A stretch of 64,000 bases of DNA, from NCBI RefSeq assembly GCF_018304765.1, contig NZ_CP072642.1, forward strand, positions 38,501 to 102,500, in the 5' to 3' direction. Both the position numbers and the translations under genes were made by a program. The notes under the pieces are model-generated. The model was not told the origin of the DNA. It made no database searches and worked only from the letters and a program-made list of their open reading frames with translations. The stretch is from Chloracidobacterium sp. N. Lineage in GTDB: Bacteria > Acidobacteriota > Blastocatellia > Chloracidobacteriales > Chloracidobacteriaceae. Positions within the stretch are counted from its first letter, which is position 1. Every line of letters begins with the position of its first letter. This document shows positions 52,415 to 61,900 of the stretch, in pieces.

Positions 52415-54010
52415 ATGCTCTGCATTCCTGTTATCGATCTGTTTGCCGGACCCGGTGGGCTGAGTGAAGGCTTCACCGCATGCTACGCGGGGAAACGTTT
52501 CCACATAGTGCTCTCGGTCGAGAAGGATTTTGCCGCGCACAAAACGCTTGAGCTGCGCAGCTTCTTCAGGCAGTTCCCACGGGGGGAGGCCCCTGACCTC
52601 TACTACCGGTATTTGCGCGGTGAACTTGCTGAACGGAGCGAATTGTTTGATGCGTTTCCTGACCAGGCCGCGCAGGCCCATTCATCTGCCTGGCATGCCA
52701 CTCTCGGACAGGTCCCGCTGAAGGAAGTCGTCAGGCGTGTTGAAACGGCCTTGGCCAATGCCCGCCACTGGGTGTTGCTTGGGGGCCCACCCTGTCAGGC
52801 CTATTCTGTTGCCGGCCGGGCCAGGATGAAGGATATGGCCAGCTACCGATTGGATGACCGGCATGTGCTTTACCGTGAATATCTCAAAATCGTGGCCACA
52901 TTCCAGCCAACGGTGTTTGTGATGGAGAATGTAAAGGGCATCCTCAGCTCGCGTTACCAGGATGAGAGGATATTCAGCCGTATCCTGGAAGACCTTGGAG
53001 CGCCTTGGGATTCCCTCTCGCCCTCCGATGCTGCCAGTCTCCCGCGTCCACGTGTCCTGCACGGGTACCGGATATTCTCCTTCAGCACGCCGGCAACCTG
53101 GGAATGTCAGCTCAGGCCCGATGACTTCATTATCAAATCTGAGCGTTACGGGCTTCCCCAGAAACGCCACCGGGTCATCCTTCTTGGCATCCGGGATGAC
53201 TACAACGTCATATCTCCTGTGCTCGAAGAATCCTGGGGAAAGCCACTCTCTGTCAGAGCCATGCTTGACGGTCTGCCCAGGCTGCGCAGCCGCCTGTCCC
53301 ATGGGGACACGGATGGTGTGGGCTGGGCGGACACCATAAGGGAGGAGGTTCACAGCAAGCTTGGCGAATATACGGATGCATGTCTGGCATCGGATGTCAT
53401 CGCCGTACTTGACACGCTGCCGGTCACACTGGGAGGAGGAGGCCGGGTTGTGCCGGGCGGCACTCCACCGCAGGCGCTTACCTCGTGGTTGTGGGACGAT
53501 CGCATTGGCGGAGCTGTGCAGCATGAGTCCAGAGCGCACATGCCTTCCGATCTGCACAGGTATCTGTACGCATCATGTTTTGCTGCCAGGTACGGGCGTT
53601 CACCGAAGGTGCATGAGTTCCCGAAACCGCTGTGGCCAAACCACAGGAACGCTGTGGCAAATGAGCGAGGATATGTGAGTAATTTTGCCGACAGGTTCAG
53701 GGTACAGGTGTGGGATGAGGCTTCCACGACAATCACGGCACACCTGGCCAAGGACGGACATTATTTCATACACCCGGACCCTGGGCAGTGCCGCAGTCTG
53801 ACTGTCCGGGAGGCAGCCAGACTTCAGACATTCCCGGACAACTACTTCTTTGAAGGCAACAGAGGGGATCAGTACAAACAGGTTGGGAACGCAGTTCCAC
53901 CATTTCTGGCTTATCAGCTTGCCGGTATTGTCTCTGAGGTGTTTGAGCAGTGTCTTGACCAGGAGGTGGAGCGGTCGCCCACTGCCAATATCGTTTATAC
54001 ATCTGCCTGA
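52415..54010 (+). CDS. DNA cytosine-5 methyltransferase
   Basis: A 531-aa C5-cytosine methyltransferase with motif I PVIDLFAGPGGLSEGF and motif IV GGPPCQAYSVAGRAR (catalytic Cys). Motif VI is MENVKGIL, motif VIII PQKRHRVILLGIR and motif X QVGNAVPPFLAYQLAG. The target-recognition region (about residues 260-430) is larger than in the smallest Dcm enzymes. Recognition sequence is unknown. The ATG at 52415 sits right before the first strand; the frame from 52364 has no support. It is followed 5 bases later by a Vsr endonuclease gene, as in dcm-vsr pairs, and converges on a GHKL ATPase operon. Local GC is lower than in the flanking housekeeping genes, which suggests acquisition. Confidence 0.93.
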   Translation: MLCIPVIDLFAGPGGLSEGFTACYAGKRFHIVLSVEKDFAAHKTLELRSFFRQFPRGEAPDLYYRYLRGELAERSELFDAFPDQAAQAHSSAWHATLGQVPLKEVVRRVETALANARHWVLLGGPPCQAYSVAGRARMKDMASYRLDDRHVLYREYLKIVATFQPTVFVMENVKGILSSRYQDERIFSRILEDLGAPWDSLSPSDAASLPRPRVLHGYRIFSFSTPATWECQLRPDDFIIKSERYGLPQKRHRVILLGIRDDYNVISPVLEESWGKPLSVRAMLDGLPRLRSRLSHGDTDGVGWADTIREEVHSKLGEYTDACLASDVIAVLDTLPVTLGGGGRVVPGGTPPQALTSWLWDDRIGGAVQHESRAHMPSDLHRYLYASCFAARYGRSPKVHEFPKPLWPNHRNAVANERGYVSNFADRFRVQVWDEASTTITAHLAKDGHYFIHPDPGQCRSLTVREAARLQTFPDNYFFEGNRGDQYKQVGNAVPPFLAYQLAGIVSEVFEQCLDQEVERSPTANIVYTSA

Positions 54011-54015
54011 CTCAC

Positions 54016-54426
54016 ATGGCTGACGTGCTGACGCCAAGGCAGCGCAGCCGCTGCATGGCCCGTATCCGTGGAAAGAATACCCGGCCGGAGATTGTGATCC
54101 GAAAAAAACTCTGGTCGCTCGGTCTCCGGTACCGGGTAAACTACAAGCTGCCGGGCAGGCCCGATGTCGTCTTTGTCAGCCGACGCCTGGCGATATTCAT
54201 TGACGGCTGTTTCTGGCACCGCTGCCCGCTGCATTACCAGTCTCCAGCCACCAATCGTCTGTTCTGGGAAACCAAGATCAACAGCAATGTCCAGCGTGAC
54301 GGCGATGTGGACGCGCAACTTGCCAGGGAGGGCTGGACTGTCCTGAGATTCTGGGAGCATGAGGTGAAGAACGACCCGGACAGGGTGATCCAGTCCATAC
54401 TGACCCAAGTCAGGGGGCAGCAATGA
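54016..54426 (+). CDS. vsr: Very short patch repair (Vsr) endonuclease
   Basis: A 136-aa PD-(D/E)XK-like nickase that cleaves at T:G mismatches arising by deamination of 5-methylcytosine. It has the family N-terminus (TPRQRSRCMARIRGKNTRPEIVIRKKLWSLGLRYRVN), the catalytic Asp in LPGRPDVVFVSRRLAIFIDGCFWHRCPLHY with zinc-binding Cys/His, and the later FWETKINSNVQRDGDVDAQLAREGWTVLRFWEHEV. The 'THGCFWH' of E. coli Vsr reads IDGCFWH here. It is coupled to the methyltransferase gene. Its last 17 bases overlap the end of the convergent gene. In defence clusters, Vsr-like proteins can also serve as nucleases. Confidence 0.93.
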   Translation: MADVLTPRQRSRCMARIRGKNTRPEIVIRKKLWSLGLRYRVNYKLPGRPDVVFVSRRLAIFIDGCFWHRCPLHYQSPATNRLFWETKINSNVQRDGDVDAQLAREGWTVLRFWEHEVKNDPDRVIQSILTQVRGQQ

Positions 54427-55120
54427 ACCTTGCGAATTCTTTTTGGGGGAGGACGGACAAAATGTCTTCTTTGCCCATTGAATAGAGATCGTAGGTCAAC
54501 TCCAACTGCTTGAGGATCAAAGCAAAGCGCCTGACTGATCCTGAACCGTTGCCTGCGGCTCCTGCCTTCCAAGTCTCCTGATGAGGTTTCTTGTATAAAG
54601 ACCAGGCAGCTTCCATGAGTCCCTTGCAGTTCAGAAAATATGGTCTTGCTGTCAGTTGTTCGGTCAATTCGCCACGCTGCGAAAGCGGGTTGCTGAATAT
54701 GAACCCGACTTTGTCGCCATGCTCCTTCACGAACAGCCAGGTGGTGCGTATCGCGTGGCGGTGGTGATCCCTGTATCTGGTGCTGAGGATATAGTTGTCG
54801 TCCCTTTTGGGCTTCCTTGTCCCATTGGAGTCTGCCGGGCACAGCCGGTCAAACCAGAACAGTGCAAGCCACGTCCACAGCCCGGCGTCGTTCCGTATGG
54901 CCTTTTCATCGCAGACGGCAAGCTTGTTCACCAGGTATGTTCCAAGTTCATACCGGCTCTGGAAATCCCTGTTCTCCACATCCACATCCCATTCCAACTC
55001 CTCGCTGAAACCAGTGTTTTGAAGCAGGTTGGGCGTGTCGGCTTGCTGCCCTTCTCTTAGCCCGTTCAGCCAGTTTCTGAAATGTTCGATGCCTGTACTG
55101 TTGAGCCGCCTGAGTTTCAT
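54410..55120 (-). CDS. DUF6339-like protein of a GHKL/methyltransferase defence cluster
   Basis: A 236-aa protein without a recognised enzyme domain; my recollection is that similar sequences are catalogued as DUF6339, but this was not searched. It starts MKLRRLNSTGIEHFRNWL and contains GTYLVNKLAV, an aromatic core WTWLALFWFDRLCP, and RYRDHHRHAIRTTWLFVKEHG. FNRL-type and VRRFALILKQLELTYDLYSMGKEDILSVLPQKEFARF segments point to a helical protein. Homologues tend to sit next to GHKL ATPases and DNA methyltransferases. Its ATG overlaps the upstream stop by four bases, so it is the last gene of a coupled operon. Its role is unknown; a substrate-recognition or scaffold part of the system is one guess. 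Confidence 0.65.
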   Translation of the reverse strand: MKLRRLNSTGIEHFRNWLNGLREGQQADTPNLLQNTGFSEELEWDVDVENRDFQSRYELGTYLVNKLAVCDEKAIRNDAGLWTWLALFWFDRLCPADSNGTRKPKRDDNYILSTRYRDHHRHAIRTTWLFVKEHGDKVGFIFSNPLSQRGELTEQLTARPYFLNCKGLMEAAWSLYKKPHQETWKAGAAGNGSGSVRRFALILKQLELTYDLYSMGKEDILSVLPQKEFARFIAAP

Positions 55121-55893
55121 TCACATGTCCCTCCGATTTGCTCAATCAGTCTTGTACAGAGCCTATGTTTTTGGCTGAATTTGCTGACCACGTCTTCGAT
55201 CCATGTCTCTACCTTGGATGCATCTTCCGGGCCAGGGGGCTCGTCACCAACAATGGACTCGGCAAAATCCAGCCACCGGGTCACCCAGTTCTCCCCATTC
55301 TCGCCATCCCCGTCGTTGTTTGGTTCCCTCCAGTATATCCATAAGAGAATAGACCTGACAGCAGCCGGAAGCACCAGTGCCTGGAAAAGGCGGTCTTGCC
55401 GAATGCGGTTGATACAGTCTGGTATGCGATTGTTGAGGGCAAGTTCGGGCATCGAGTCATAGGAAAAATTGACCTGCCAAGGGACTTCACCCAAGTCCCG
55501 GCTGACCACGGGAAGCAATCGTTCACGTCCCTCCCCATCCGGTTGTTCGTTGCTTGCGCGGATACCCCTGGCCGCAGCAATCAGACGCCCTTTGGAGCCC
55601 ACTGTGTCAACGACCTTGACCCTGAACTGGATTGGCAGGTCGCTGTCAAGTTTGTCCAATGCGGTATTGCGGGGGAGGGCAAAGTTTCCCACCGTACCGC
55701 AGTCGAACCGCTGAAGGGCATAGCGCTGGTAGGCTTCGATGTACACTGGTGCACCCGGCGGCAGGTCAAGCCCATCGAAATTCACACTCGCTCTGAATCG
55801 CCGGTCGCCTGATTCCTCTTCGATAAAAATTTCGACTCGTGACTTGTCAATGCGCTTGCGGCCGGTATGGTTGATGCGACGCTGGATGTTCAT
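55117..55893 (-). CDS. Unknown protein encoded between GHKL ATPase and DUF6339-like gene
   Basis: A 258-aa protein whose first 130 residues look all-beta: RVEIFIEEESGDRRFRASVNFDGLDLPPGAPVYIEAYQRYALQRFDCGTVGNF, then LPIQFRVKVVDTVGSKGRLIAAARGIR. The second half is helical (IPDCINRIRQDRLFQALVLPAAVRSILLWIYWRE ... DASKVETWIEDVVSKFSQKHRLCTRLIEQIGG). No catalytic residues can be assigned. It is joined to both neighbours by four-base ATGA overlaps, so the stoichiometry of the three products is probably linked and they may form a complex. I do not recognise a family name. Confidence 0.65.
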   Translation of the reverse strand: MNIQRRINHTGRKRIDKSRVEIFIEEESGDRRFRASVNFDGLDLPPGAPVYIEAYQRYALQRFDCGTVGNFALPRNTALDKLDSDLPIQFRVKVVDTVGSKGRLIAAARGIRASNEQPDGEGRERLLPVVSRDLGEVPWQVNFSYDSMPELALNNRIPDCINRIRQDRLFQALVLPAAVRSILLWIYWREPNNDGDGENGENWVTRWLDFAESIVGDEPPGPEDASKVETWIEDVVSKFSQKHRLCTRLIEQIGGTCE

Positions 55894-57746
55894 TGTTCCT
55901 CTTCAACTTCAACTTCAACCTTGATGATCAGATCACGGTTGCTGTCCAATCCGGTGACCGAGATTTTGGATTCAGGCTTATTGAAAGTGCAATTGAGGGT
56001 GTTATTTGCACAGGTGACATCTACCTCATGAGTTTCAATACAGGCATCACCCTTCTTTTCAAAATTGAAGTCATACTCTGACCAGAGCCTGAAAGGATTG
56101 CCTTCTTCCACATCGTAGGCGACCTTGATGGAAGCCCTAAGTGGCAGCCTGTCGGCGGTCAGACCTTTCCTCGGGTGAACAGTGAACCCCCCATCAATGG
56201 GGCTTATCTGAAAAAGCTCCGGGCTGGTTGCCGGCGGCGTTGTCGGCAAAAGGGTTTTCTCCCCCTTCCCCTGGCGAGGTCTGGCTCCTGTTCCTGGTGT
56301 CCAGAAAAAGTACAGCAGGGCCTCTTCAGCCTTTTCCTCGACAGCCTGTGCCAACAGATCATGGAGGTTCACCAGGCATTTTTTTATGGCAGTTACCCTA
56401 TCCTTGGCACCTTTGTAATTCCTCTGCACCTTCTCTGCATTGCCTATCCAGAGGGTGTGGGCAGGATTTTCTGCATCTCCAAGGAATGCCGAGATGGCAG
56501 GGGCATCCGCTATCAGAAGGCCAAGTGCGTTTCTGTGACCGAACTTGGATTCCTGCGGCACTGTGATCCCGCTTCGGACGTAGTAATCCTGCCCCCGGGA
56601 AAGTTGTGCCGGTTTCTTCAGGTAACCCCGGACCTCAGTTTTCTCAATCTTGCCGTCCTTGCGTACAATGTCGATCGGAAAGCGCACACCTACAAGCTCG
56701 CCGTTCGCAAAAGACCTCCGCAATTTCTCAAGTTCACCTGGCTGGAACGCCTTTTCGAGATCGTTCCTGTACCAGCGCTCGTCAATACTGATGAGCTGGG
56801 TTTTGGGGTTTTCAGCTTCAAGCACGAAGCTGAAGAGCGCTTCCATATCGCGGATAGAGCCAGGCTTCAGGTGTTGAGATGCACAGTCCTTCAGATTTGT
56901 CTTGTCCAGCACCAGATCGTCGAACTCAAGGACAAGCTGACCACGAAGGATGGGAATGAAATAATGCCGGATGGCGGCTTCGATTGTTTTTCCGCGTTCC
57001 AGGTCTGAATGTGGGAAGGGGATAACCAGGGACAGTCCGGGCCTCCCCCCCCGCTTGAGGCGGAAGACTTCGGAAAAGCGATTGACAAAGCTGGAATCAG
57101 TGATCGGAATCCTCAGCCCTTGGTTGGCAGCATTCTGACTGACTTTGGAAAAATGTGTATGGGCAGGATACTGCCTGTTCCCCAGCTTGTGCATGGACAG
57201 TACCGTCTGACCCATGAGAAAAGGGGTTTCGTCACCTGCCCGGATAGTCAGCCCGAAGAATGCCCGGAGAAGGGAAGAGGTTGAAAAAACCAGCTTCCCA
57301 AGCCCCCATCGGCCTCTGCGCTCGCCGGATTTGTGGGATATGCCATGACGGCGCCAGAAATCGCTGAAGTCGTCATCGCCTTTTTCCAAAGGATTGCCCA
57401 GCAGTCCGTTCGTGCCGAAGTCCTCAATCACGATTGCGCGTGGATGCCCAAAGTCAATACTGCCCAGCTCAATACCGGCTGCTTCCGCGTGATCACGGTA
57501 TTCCTGATCAAACAGTTCCTCGATGTATTCCAGATCGGGCGCTCTGTCACCATCAAGAAACGCGAACCGCACTTTCACGGCTTCCTGCCCGGACTGTCCT
57601 TTCCCGGCACGGGCATCCAGTGAATTCTGTACAGTCTCACGAACCAGCGTGTCGGCGAGATCAACGTCATCATTACGGAACTGATCACGCTGTGTCACTT
57701 CCGTCTCGACCAGTGACTTGGGGAACTCCTCAAACTGCCATTTCAT
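55890..57746 (-). CDS. GHKL-type ATPase, core of a candidate defence system
   Basis: A 618-aa ATP-binding protein with a MutL/Hsp90/kinase-type GHKL nucleotide site. The N-box is LVRETVQNSLDA (Glu37, Asn41, Asp44). The G1 box is VIEDFGTNGL (Asp109, Gly111, Asn113), and the glycine-rich lid is RRGRWGLGKLVFSTSS (about residues 143-158). A transducer-like middle follows, and the C-terminal ~130 residues look like beta-sandwich (SPIDGGFTVHPRKGL ... ITV-type strands ending VKVEVEVEEEQ). No HisKA domain or MutL endonuclease motif is visible. The ATG at 57746 has AGAGGAGATG upstream. It is the second gene of the minus-strand operon. ATP-driven conformational sensing of foreign DNA is an inference from related defence ATPases. 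Confidence 0.8.
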   Translation of the reverse strand: MKWQFEEFPKSLVETEVTQRDQFRNDDVDLADTLVRETVQNSLDARAGKGQSGQEAVKVRFAFLDGDRAPDLEYIEELFDQEYRDHAEAAGIELGSIDFGHPRAIVIEDFGTNGLLGNPLEKGDDDFSDFWRRHGISHKSGERRGRWGLGKLVFSTSSLLRAFFGLTIRAGDETPFLMGQTVLSMHKLGNRQYPAHTHFSKVSQNAANQGLRIPITDSSFVNRFSEVFRLKRGGRPGLSLVIPFPHSDLERGKTIEAAIRHYFIPILRGQLVLEFDDLVLDKTNLKDCASQHLKPGSIRDMEALFSFVLEAENPKTQLISIDERWYRNDLEKAFQPGELEKLRRSFANGELVGVRFPIDIVRKDGKIEKTEVRGYLKKPAQLSRGQDYYVRSGITVPQESKFGHRNALGLLIADAPAISAFLGDAENPAHTLWIGNAEKVQRNYKGAKDRVTAIKKCLVNLHDLLAQAVEEKAEEALLYFFWTPGTGARPRQGKGEKTLLPTTPPATSPELFQISPIDGGFTVHPRKGLTADRLPLRASIKVAYDVEEGNPFRLWSEYDFNFEKKGDACIETHEVDVTCANNTLNCTFNKPESKISVTGLDSNRDLIIKVEVEVEEEQ

Positions 57747-57775
57747 GTCACATCTCCTCTGTACCCTTACGGGTG

Positions 57776-58012
57776 TCACAGCTTGAAGACCGGTTTGGAG
57801 TCTGATCCCTTCGCTTCAAAGCGTGCCTTGAGGGCGTCAACCTCATCCTTGAGGGCTTTCACAATCTTGCGAACATCCTCCTGTGTGTATGAATAGTTGC
57901 TCCGGTTGGAAAGATTTCCAATCAGGCGGATGTCCTTGATGGCCTTGGATACACGTTTCTCCGCCAGCTCAACAAACTTGGTTCTGGACTTCGCAGGCTT
58001 TTCCTGTTCCAT
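57776..58012 (-). CDS. Small charged helical protein, first gene of the GHKL operon
   Basis: A 78-aa protein with a high charge density: SRTKFVELAEKRVSKAIKDIRLIGNLSNRSNYSYTQEDVRKIVKALKDEVDALKARFEAKGSD. It contains a basic helix, an 'IGNLSNRSNYSYT' loop that seems to be a signature in similar small proteins found near DNA-modification genes, and a C-terminal coiled coil. It may be a regulator or small subunit. The ATG at 58012 is chosen because it lies about 30 bases downstream of a strong promoter; the open frame to 58051 would begin too close to that promoter. Confidence 0.7.
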   Translation of the reverse strand: MEQEKPAKSRTKFVELAEKRVSKAIKDIRLIGNLSNRSNYSYTQEDVRKIVKALKDEVDALKARFEAKGSDSKPVFKL

Positions 58013-58051
58013 ACATATCACCAACATTTGAAATCTGTAGCGTACAGGCAC

Positions 58052-58082
58052 ATTATATTGGGCTAAAGCTGTGGCATGTCAA
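58052..58082 (-). promoter_or_regulatory. Consensus sigma-70-like promoter for the GHKL operon
   Basis: On the minus strand a perfect TTGACA (58082-58077) and a perfect TATAAT (58057-58052) are separated by 19 bases. They lie about 40 bases before the first start codon (58012), implying a leader of roughly 30 bases. The spacing is two bases longer than ideal; a TATAA-like register one base upstream would give 18. Confidence 0.6.
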
Positions 58083-58280
58083 GCCGAAAATATGCATCAG
58101 TAACTCTTGAAAAAACGTCCGTGTCCGGAACGGCTTGCCTGTGCGGGCAGGGGTGAGTAAGTTTGACGACAGGTTATACCTGAGCTGCCGCGATGAACCG
58201 GGTGCGCCGGCTGTCTGGTGACAGCGCAGCCGCAACCGACCTTCAGACCAAGAAGGTTTTCAACTGCACGGACACTCTTC

Positions 58281-58883
58281 ATGACACCAACCCTGCCCGT
58301 TCTCGAATCCTCACCTAAGACTGTCCGGGAATCGGCTCACCCTGTGTCCAGCCGGTGGCAGACGTGGGTGGACAGTCTGTTGGGCATCAGTCAGTGGCTG
58401 GTCTTGGCATTGTGGCTGGGGGCCATGGTCTTTTTCAGTGCGGCAGTGGCGCCGAGCGCCTTTGGCGTGCTGCCCACACGCTACCTGGCCGGGACGTTGG
58501 TCAACAGCGTCCTGGGCAAGCTGGAGTGGTGGGGGCTGGTCTGCGGCGTGCTGCTCACTGGCATCCAGGCGGCTCAGGTCATCCGTGCCGGAAAACTCAC
58601 AACCTGGGCCGGCCGCCTTGCCGTGGGGCTGCCCGTGCTGATGACAGTCGTCGTTGCCATCTCGAAATTCGTGGTTTCGGCCAGATTGGCGGCGATTCGC
58701 CGGGCGCTGGGGAGCGAGCTGGAACAACTGCCCCTCGATGATCCGACACGCCTGACCTTCGCTGCCTGGCATCAGTATTCGGTGTGGCTGATGGGTTTCA
58801 ACATTCTGGCGGCCGTCGCGCTGGTTGTTGTGTACCACCTGTGGCTGGCACCTACGGCCTCCACGGTTGCACGCGACGCCTGA
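58281..58883 (+). CDS. DUF4149-like integral membrane protein
   Basis: A 200-aa protein with four membrane segments: LLGISQWLVLALWLGAMVFFSAAVAP, WWGLVCGVLLTGIQAAQVI, LAVGLPVLMTVVVAISKFVV and the last GFNILAAVALVVVYHLWL. The order, and the 'GAMVFFSAAVAPSAF' signature, match the DUF4149/TMEM205-like family of unknown function. The helix between segments 3 and 4 carries the conserved LAAIRRALG ... FAAWHQYSVWLMG with a His. The start at ATG 58281 is chosen over the longer frame from 58218. It lies 39 bases before the FHA/ABC gene and may be co-transcribed with it. Confidence 0.8.
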   Translation: MTPTLPVLESSPKTVRESAHPVSSRWQTWVDSLLGISQWLVLALWLGAMVFFSAAVAPSAFGVLPTRYLAGTLVNSVLGKLEWWGLVCGVLLTGIQAAQVIRAGKLTTWAGRLAVGLPVLMTVVVAISKFVVSARLAAIRRALGSELEQLPLDDPTRLTFAAWHQYSVWLMGFNILAAVALVVVYHLWLAPTASTVARDA

Positions 58884-58922
58884 CACGCCACTTGCCCTAT
58901 CTACAGACCGGGCTGGGAGACC

Positions 58923-61900
58923 ATGAACCTGGTGTTGACATATCTCACCGGTCGCCGTGCTGGTGAGCAGGTTGTTGTGGCAGACGCCGATTTTTTCATC
59001 GGGCGCGATCCGGCGGAATGCCGCTTGTGTTTTGACGACCAGGAACAAGGCGTTTCCCGGCGGCACGCCAAGGTCACCTGGCAGCATGGCGTGTTGACCA
59101 TTGCCGATGCCGGAAGCACCTACGGCACATTTGTCAACGGCCAGCAGATTCAGGGGCCAATGCCGCTGGGTGTCGGAGCCATCATCCAGTTGGGGAAAGG
59201 CGGCCCCTGTCTGCGCGTCGAACGCTTCGACGCCGCACCGGAAGCTGCACCCATGCCGCCGGTGCAGGCTGCGCCGGCACGCCTAGCCCCGTCAGTGACC
59301 GGCTCCAACCTTGGTGCTGATTTCGGGAAAGCCGATCCTGAGAAAACCAATGGTGGGTGGTCCTGGCCCCAGCGGCCCGATGCCGGACCGGTCACGACCA
59401 AGCCCTGCCTTGAGTTGCTCAACGCCGGGGTGCCACGCCGGATTGTGTTGACAGAACCGGTGGTCACGATTGGGCGCGATCAGGGGAATACCATTGCGCT
59501 TGACCAACGACAGTTTCCAACCGTTTCGCGGCAGCATGCCGTCATTGAGCGCCAAGGCGATACCTACGTCATCCGCGACATGGGATCGTTCAACGGAACG
59601 CTCGTCAATGGCTACCGGATTGCCGCCCCGGCTCCGCTTCAGCCGGGCGCACTCATCGAGATTGGCGTTGGTGGGGCGAAGTTTCGCTTTGTTGCGCCGG
59701 AAACGACTCCGGCGGGGTCGTCCACCGGCGAGCACACGGTGTCCCTGGCTTCATCGCGCGGAGTGCGTCTGGCCACGCCGCAAAAGGCGACGGAAGCCAG
59801 GAACTTCGTGACGCGCAAACACTTTGCGCAGGGCAAGACACCTGGACGCCTGACGGTGGGGCGGGCGCCGGAAAACGACATCCAGCTTGATCTGCTCCAG
59901 GTTTCCAAACAGCACGCCGTCTTTGGGCGGGATGCCCAAGGCTGGACGCTCGAAGACCTCAAGAGCACCAATGGCGTCTATGTCAACGGGCGCCGGATTA
60001 CCCGGTGCCGGCTGCGCGCAACGGATGTCGTCCAGATGGGCCCGTTTCTCTTTCGGCTCGAACCCGAAGGCGTTGCGGTTTTTGATACACGCAGCCGCGC
60101 CCGGATTGACGTATTTGACCTGACCAGGGAAGTGCCCAACCGCCACGGGACAGGCACGGTGCGGTTGCTCGACCGGGTCCGGCTGGCCATTCCGGCCAAT
60201 GAGTTCGTGGGTTTGCTGGGTCCCTCGGGAGCCGGCAAGTCCACGCTCATGGATGCGCTCAACGGCATGCGTCCGGCCGAGCAGGGCGTTGTGCTGGTCA
60301 ACGGGCTGAACCTGTACGAAAACATCGACTGCTTCAAGCAATCCATCGGGTACGTCCCACAGGATGACATCATTCACCGCGAGCTGACCGTCGAGCGGAC
60401 GCTGTACTACGTCGCCCGGATGCGCCTTTCGTCCGATACGAGTGATGAGGAAATCGAGCGCATCCTGACTGAGGTGCTCGATGTGACGGGGCTAACCACG
60501 CGCCGCAAGGTTCCGGTGGGGCAACTCTCCGGCGGCCAGCGCAAGCGCGTCTCCATTGCCGTTGAACTCGTGACGCAGCCCGGCATCATCTTTCTCGATG
60601 AGCCGACTTCGGGACTCGACCCGGCCACGGAAGAAAAAATCATGCATCTGTTCCGGCAGATTGCTTCGGGCGGGCACTCCGTCATCCTGACGACGCACGC
60701 GATGGAGAACGTCCGGCTGTTTGACAAGATCGTGGTTCTCATGCGTGGGCGGCTGGTGTGGTTTGGCCCGCCGTCCGAAGCTCTGGCCTACTTTGGCATT
60801 ACTAGCATCAAGGAACTCTTTGACACGCTGGGCGATCCGAACAGCGACGAAGTCGCCATCGGTTGGCAGCGGAAATATGAACAGTCCGATGCCTATCGGA
60901 AGTACGTCCATGAGCCGCTGGCGGAACTTGCCCGAACGCCGCCGGCGACCGGCCGCCCGGCACCAAGCCATCTCACGCTCTGGCGCAGTCTGGGGCAGAT
61001 GCTTGTGCTTTCGGCGCGTTATGCGCGCGTCATGCTGGCCGACCGGCTCAACCTGGCGATTCTGTTTGGACAGGCGCCCATCATTGCTTTGCTGACCGGA
61101 CTGGCGGTTGGTCACGACTGGGCGCGGGATTTTCCGTATTTCGTGCTGGCACTGTCGGCCATCTGGTTTGGATGCTCGAACGCCGCGCGGGAAATCGTCA
61201 AGGAAATGAGCATTTACCGGCGGGAACGGATGGTCAACCTGGGCATCGTTCCCTATGTTGGCTCCAAGCTGGTGGTGCTGACCCTGATTGGCCTGGTGCA
61301 GATCGCCCTGCTCTATGGGGTGATGGCGGCTGTGGAGTCGGTGCCCGGATCGCCGTTGCTTGTCCTGCCATACCTGATGCTCTCGCATCTGGTGGGCATT
61401 GCCATGGGACTGTTGATCTCAGCTCTGGTACAGACCTCGGAGATGGCGACGAGCCTTGTGCCCCTGGTGCTCATTCCACAGATTTTGTTTGGCGGTTTGC
61501 TGCTCCCCAACGAGGGACTGGCCAAGGGCATGAGTCTGGCGATGCCGGCAATGTGGTCCTATGACGCGCTCAAGCGGATTGGCGTCAGGCAGGCCGGACT
61601 GGGCGTGCTCCGTGGGGTGGACGGGGAAGATGACCCCACCAGTGAAATCGGGCGTATCAAGCAGAAGAACCAGCAGGCCGTTGACGATTTCAAGGAGCAG
61701 CTCGAAGCCTACCGGAAACGGCAGCAGCAGCGACTGGATGAATACAAAAACGATCTGGAGGGCTTCCTGCGGACAGGTGGTGTGCGGCCGGACATGCCCA
61801 AGCTGGAAAAGGCGCCTGAAGCGCCGCGCATTGAATATCCACCTGAAGACAAGTCGCGTTTCGTCGGCTTTCTCAATGACTTTGGCAGCCTGCTGCTCGA

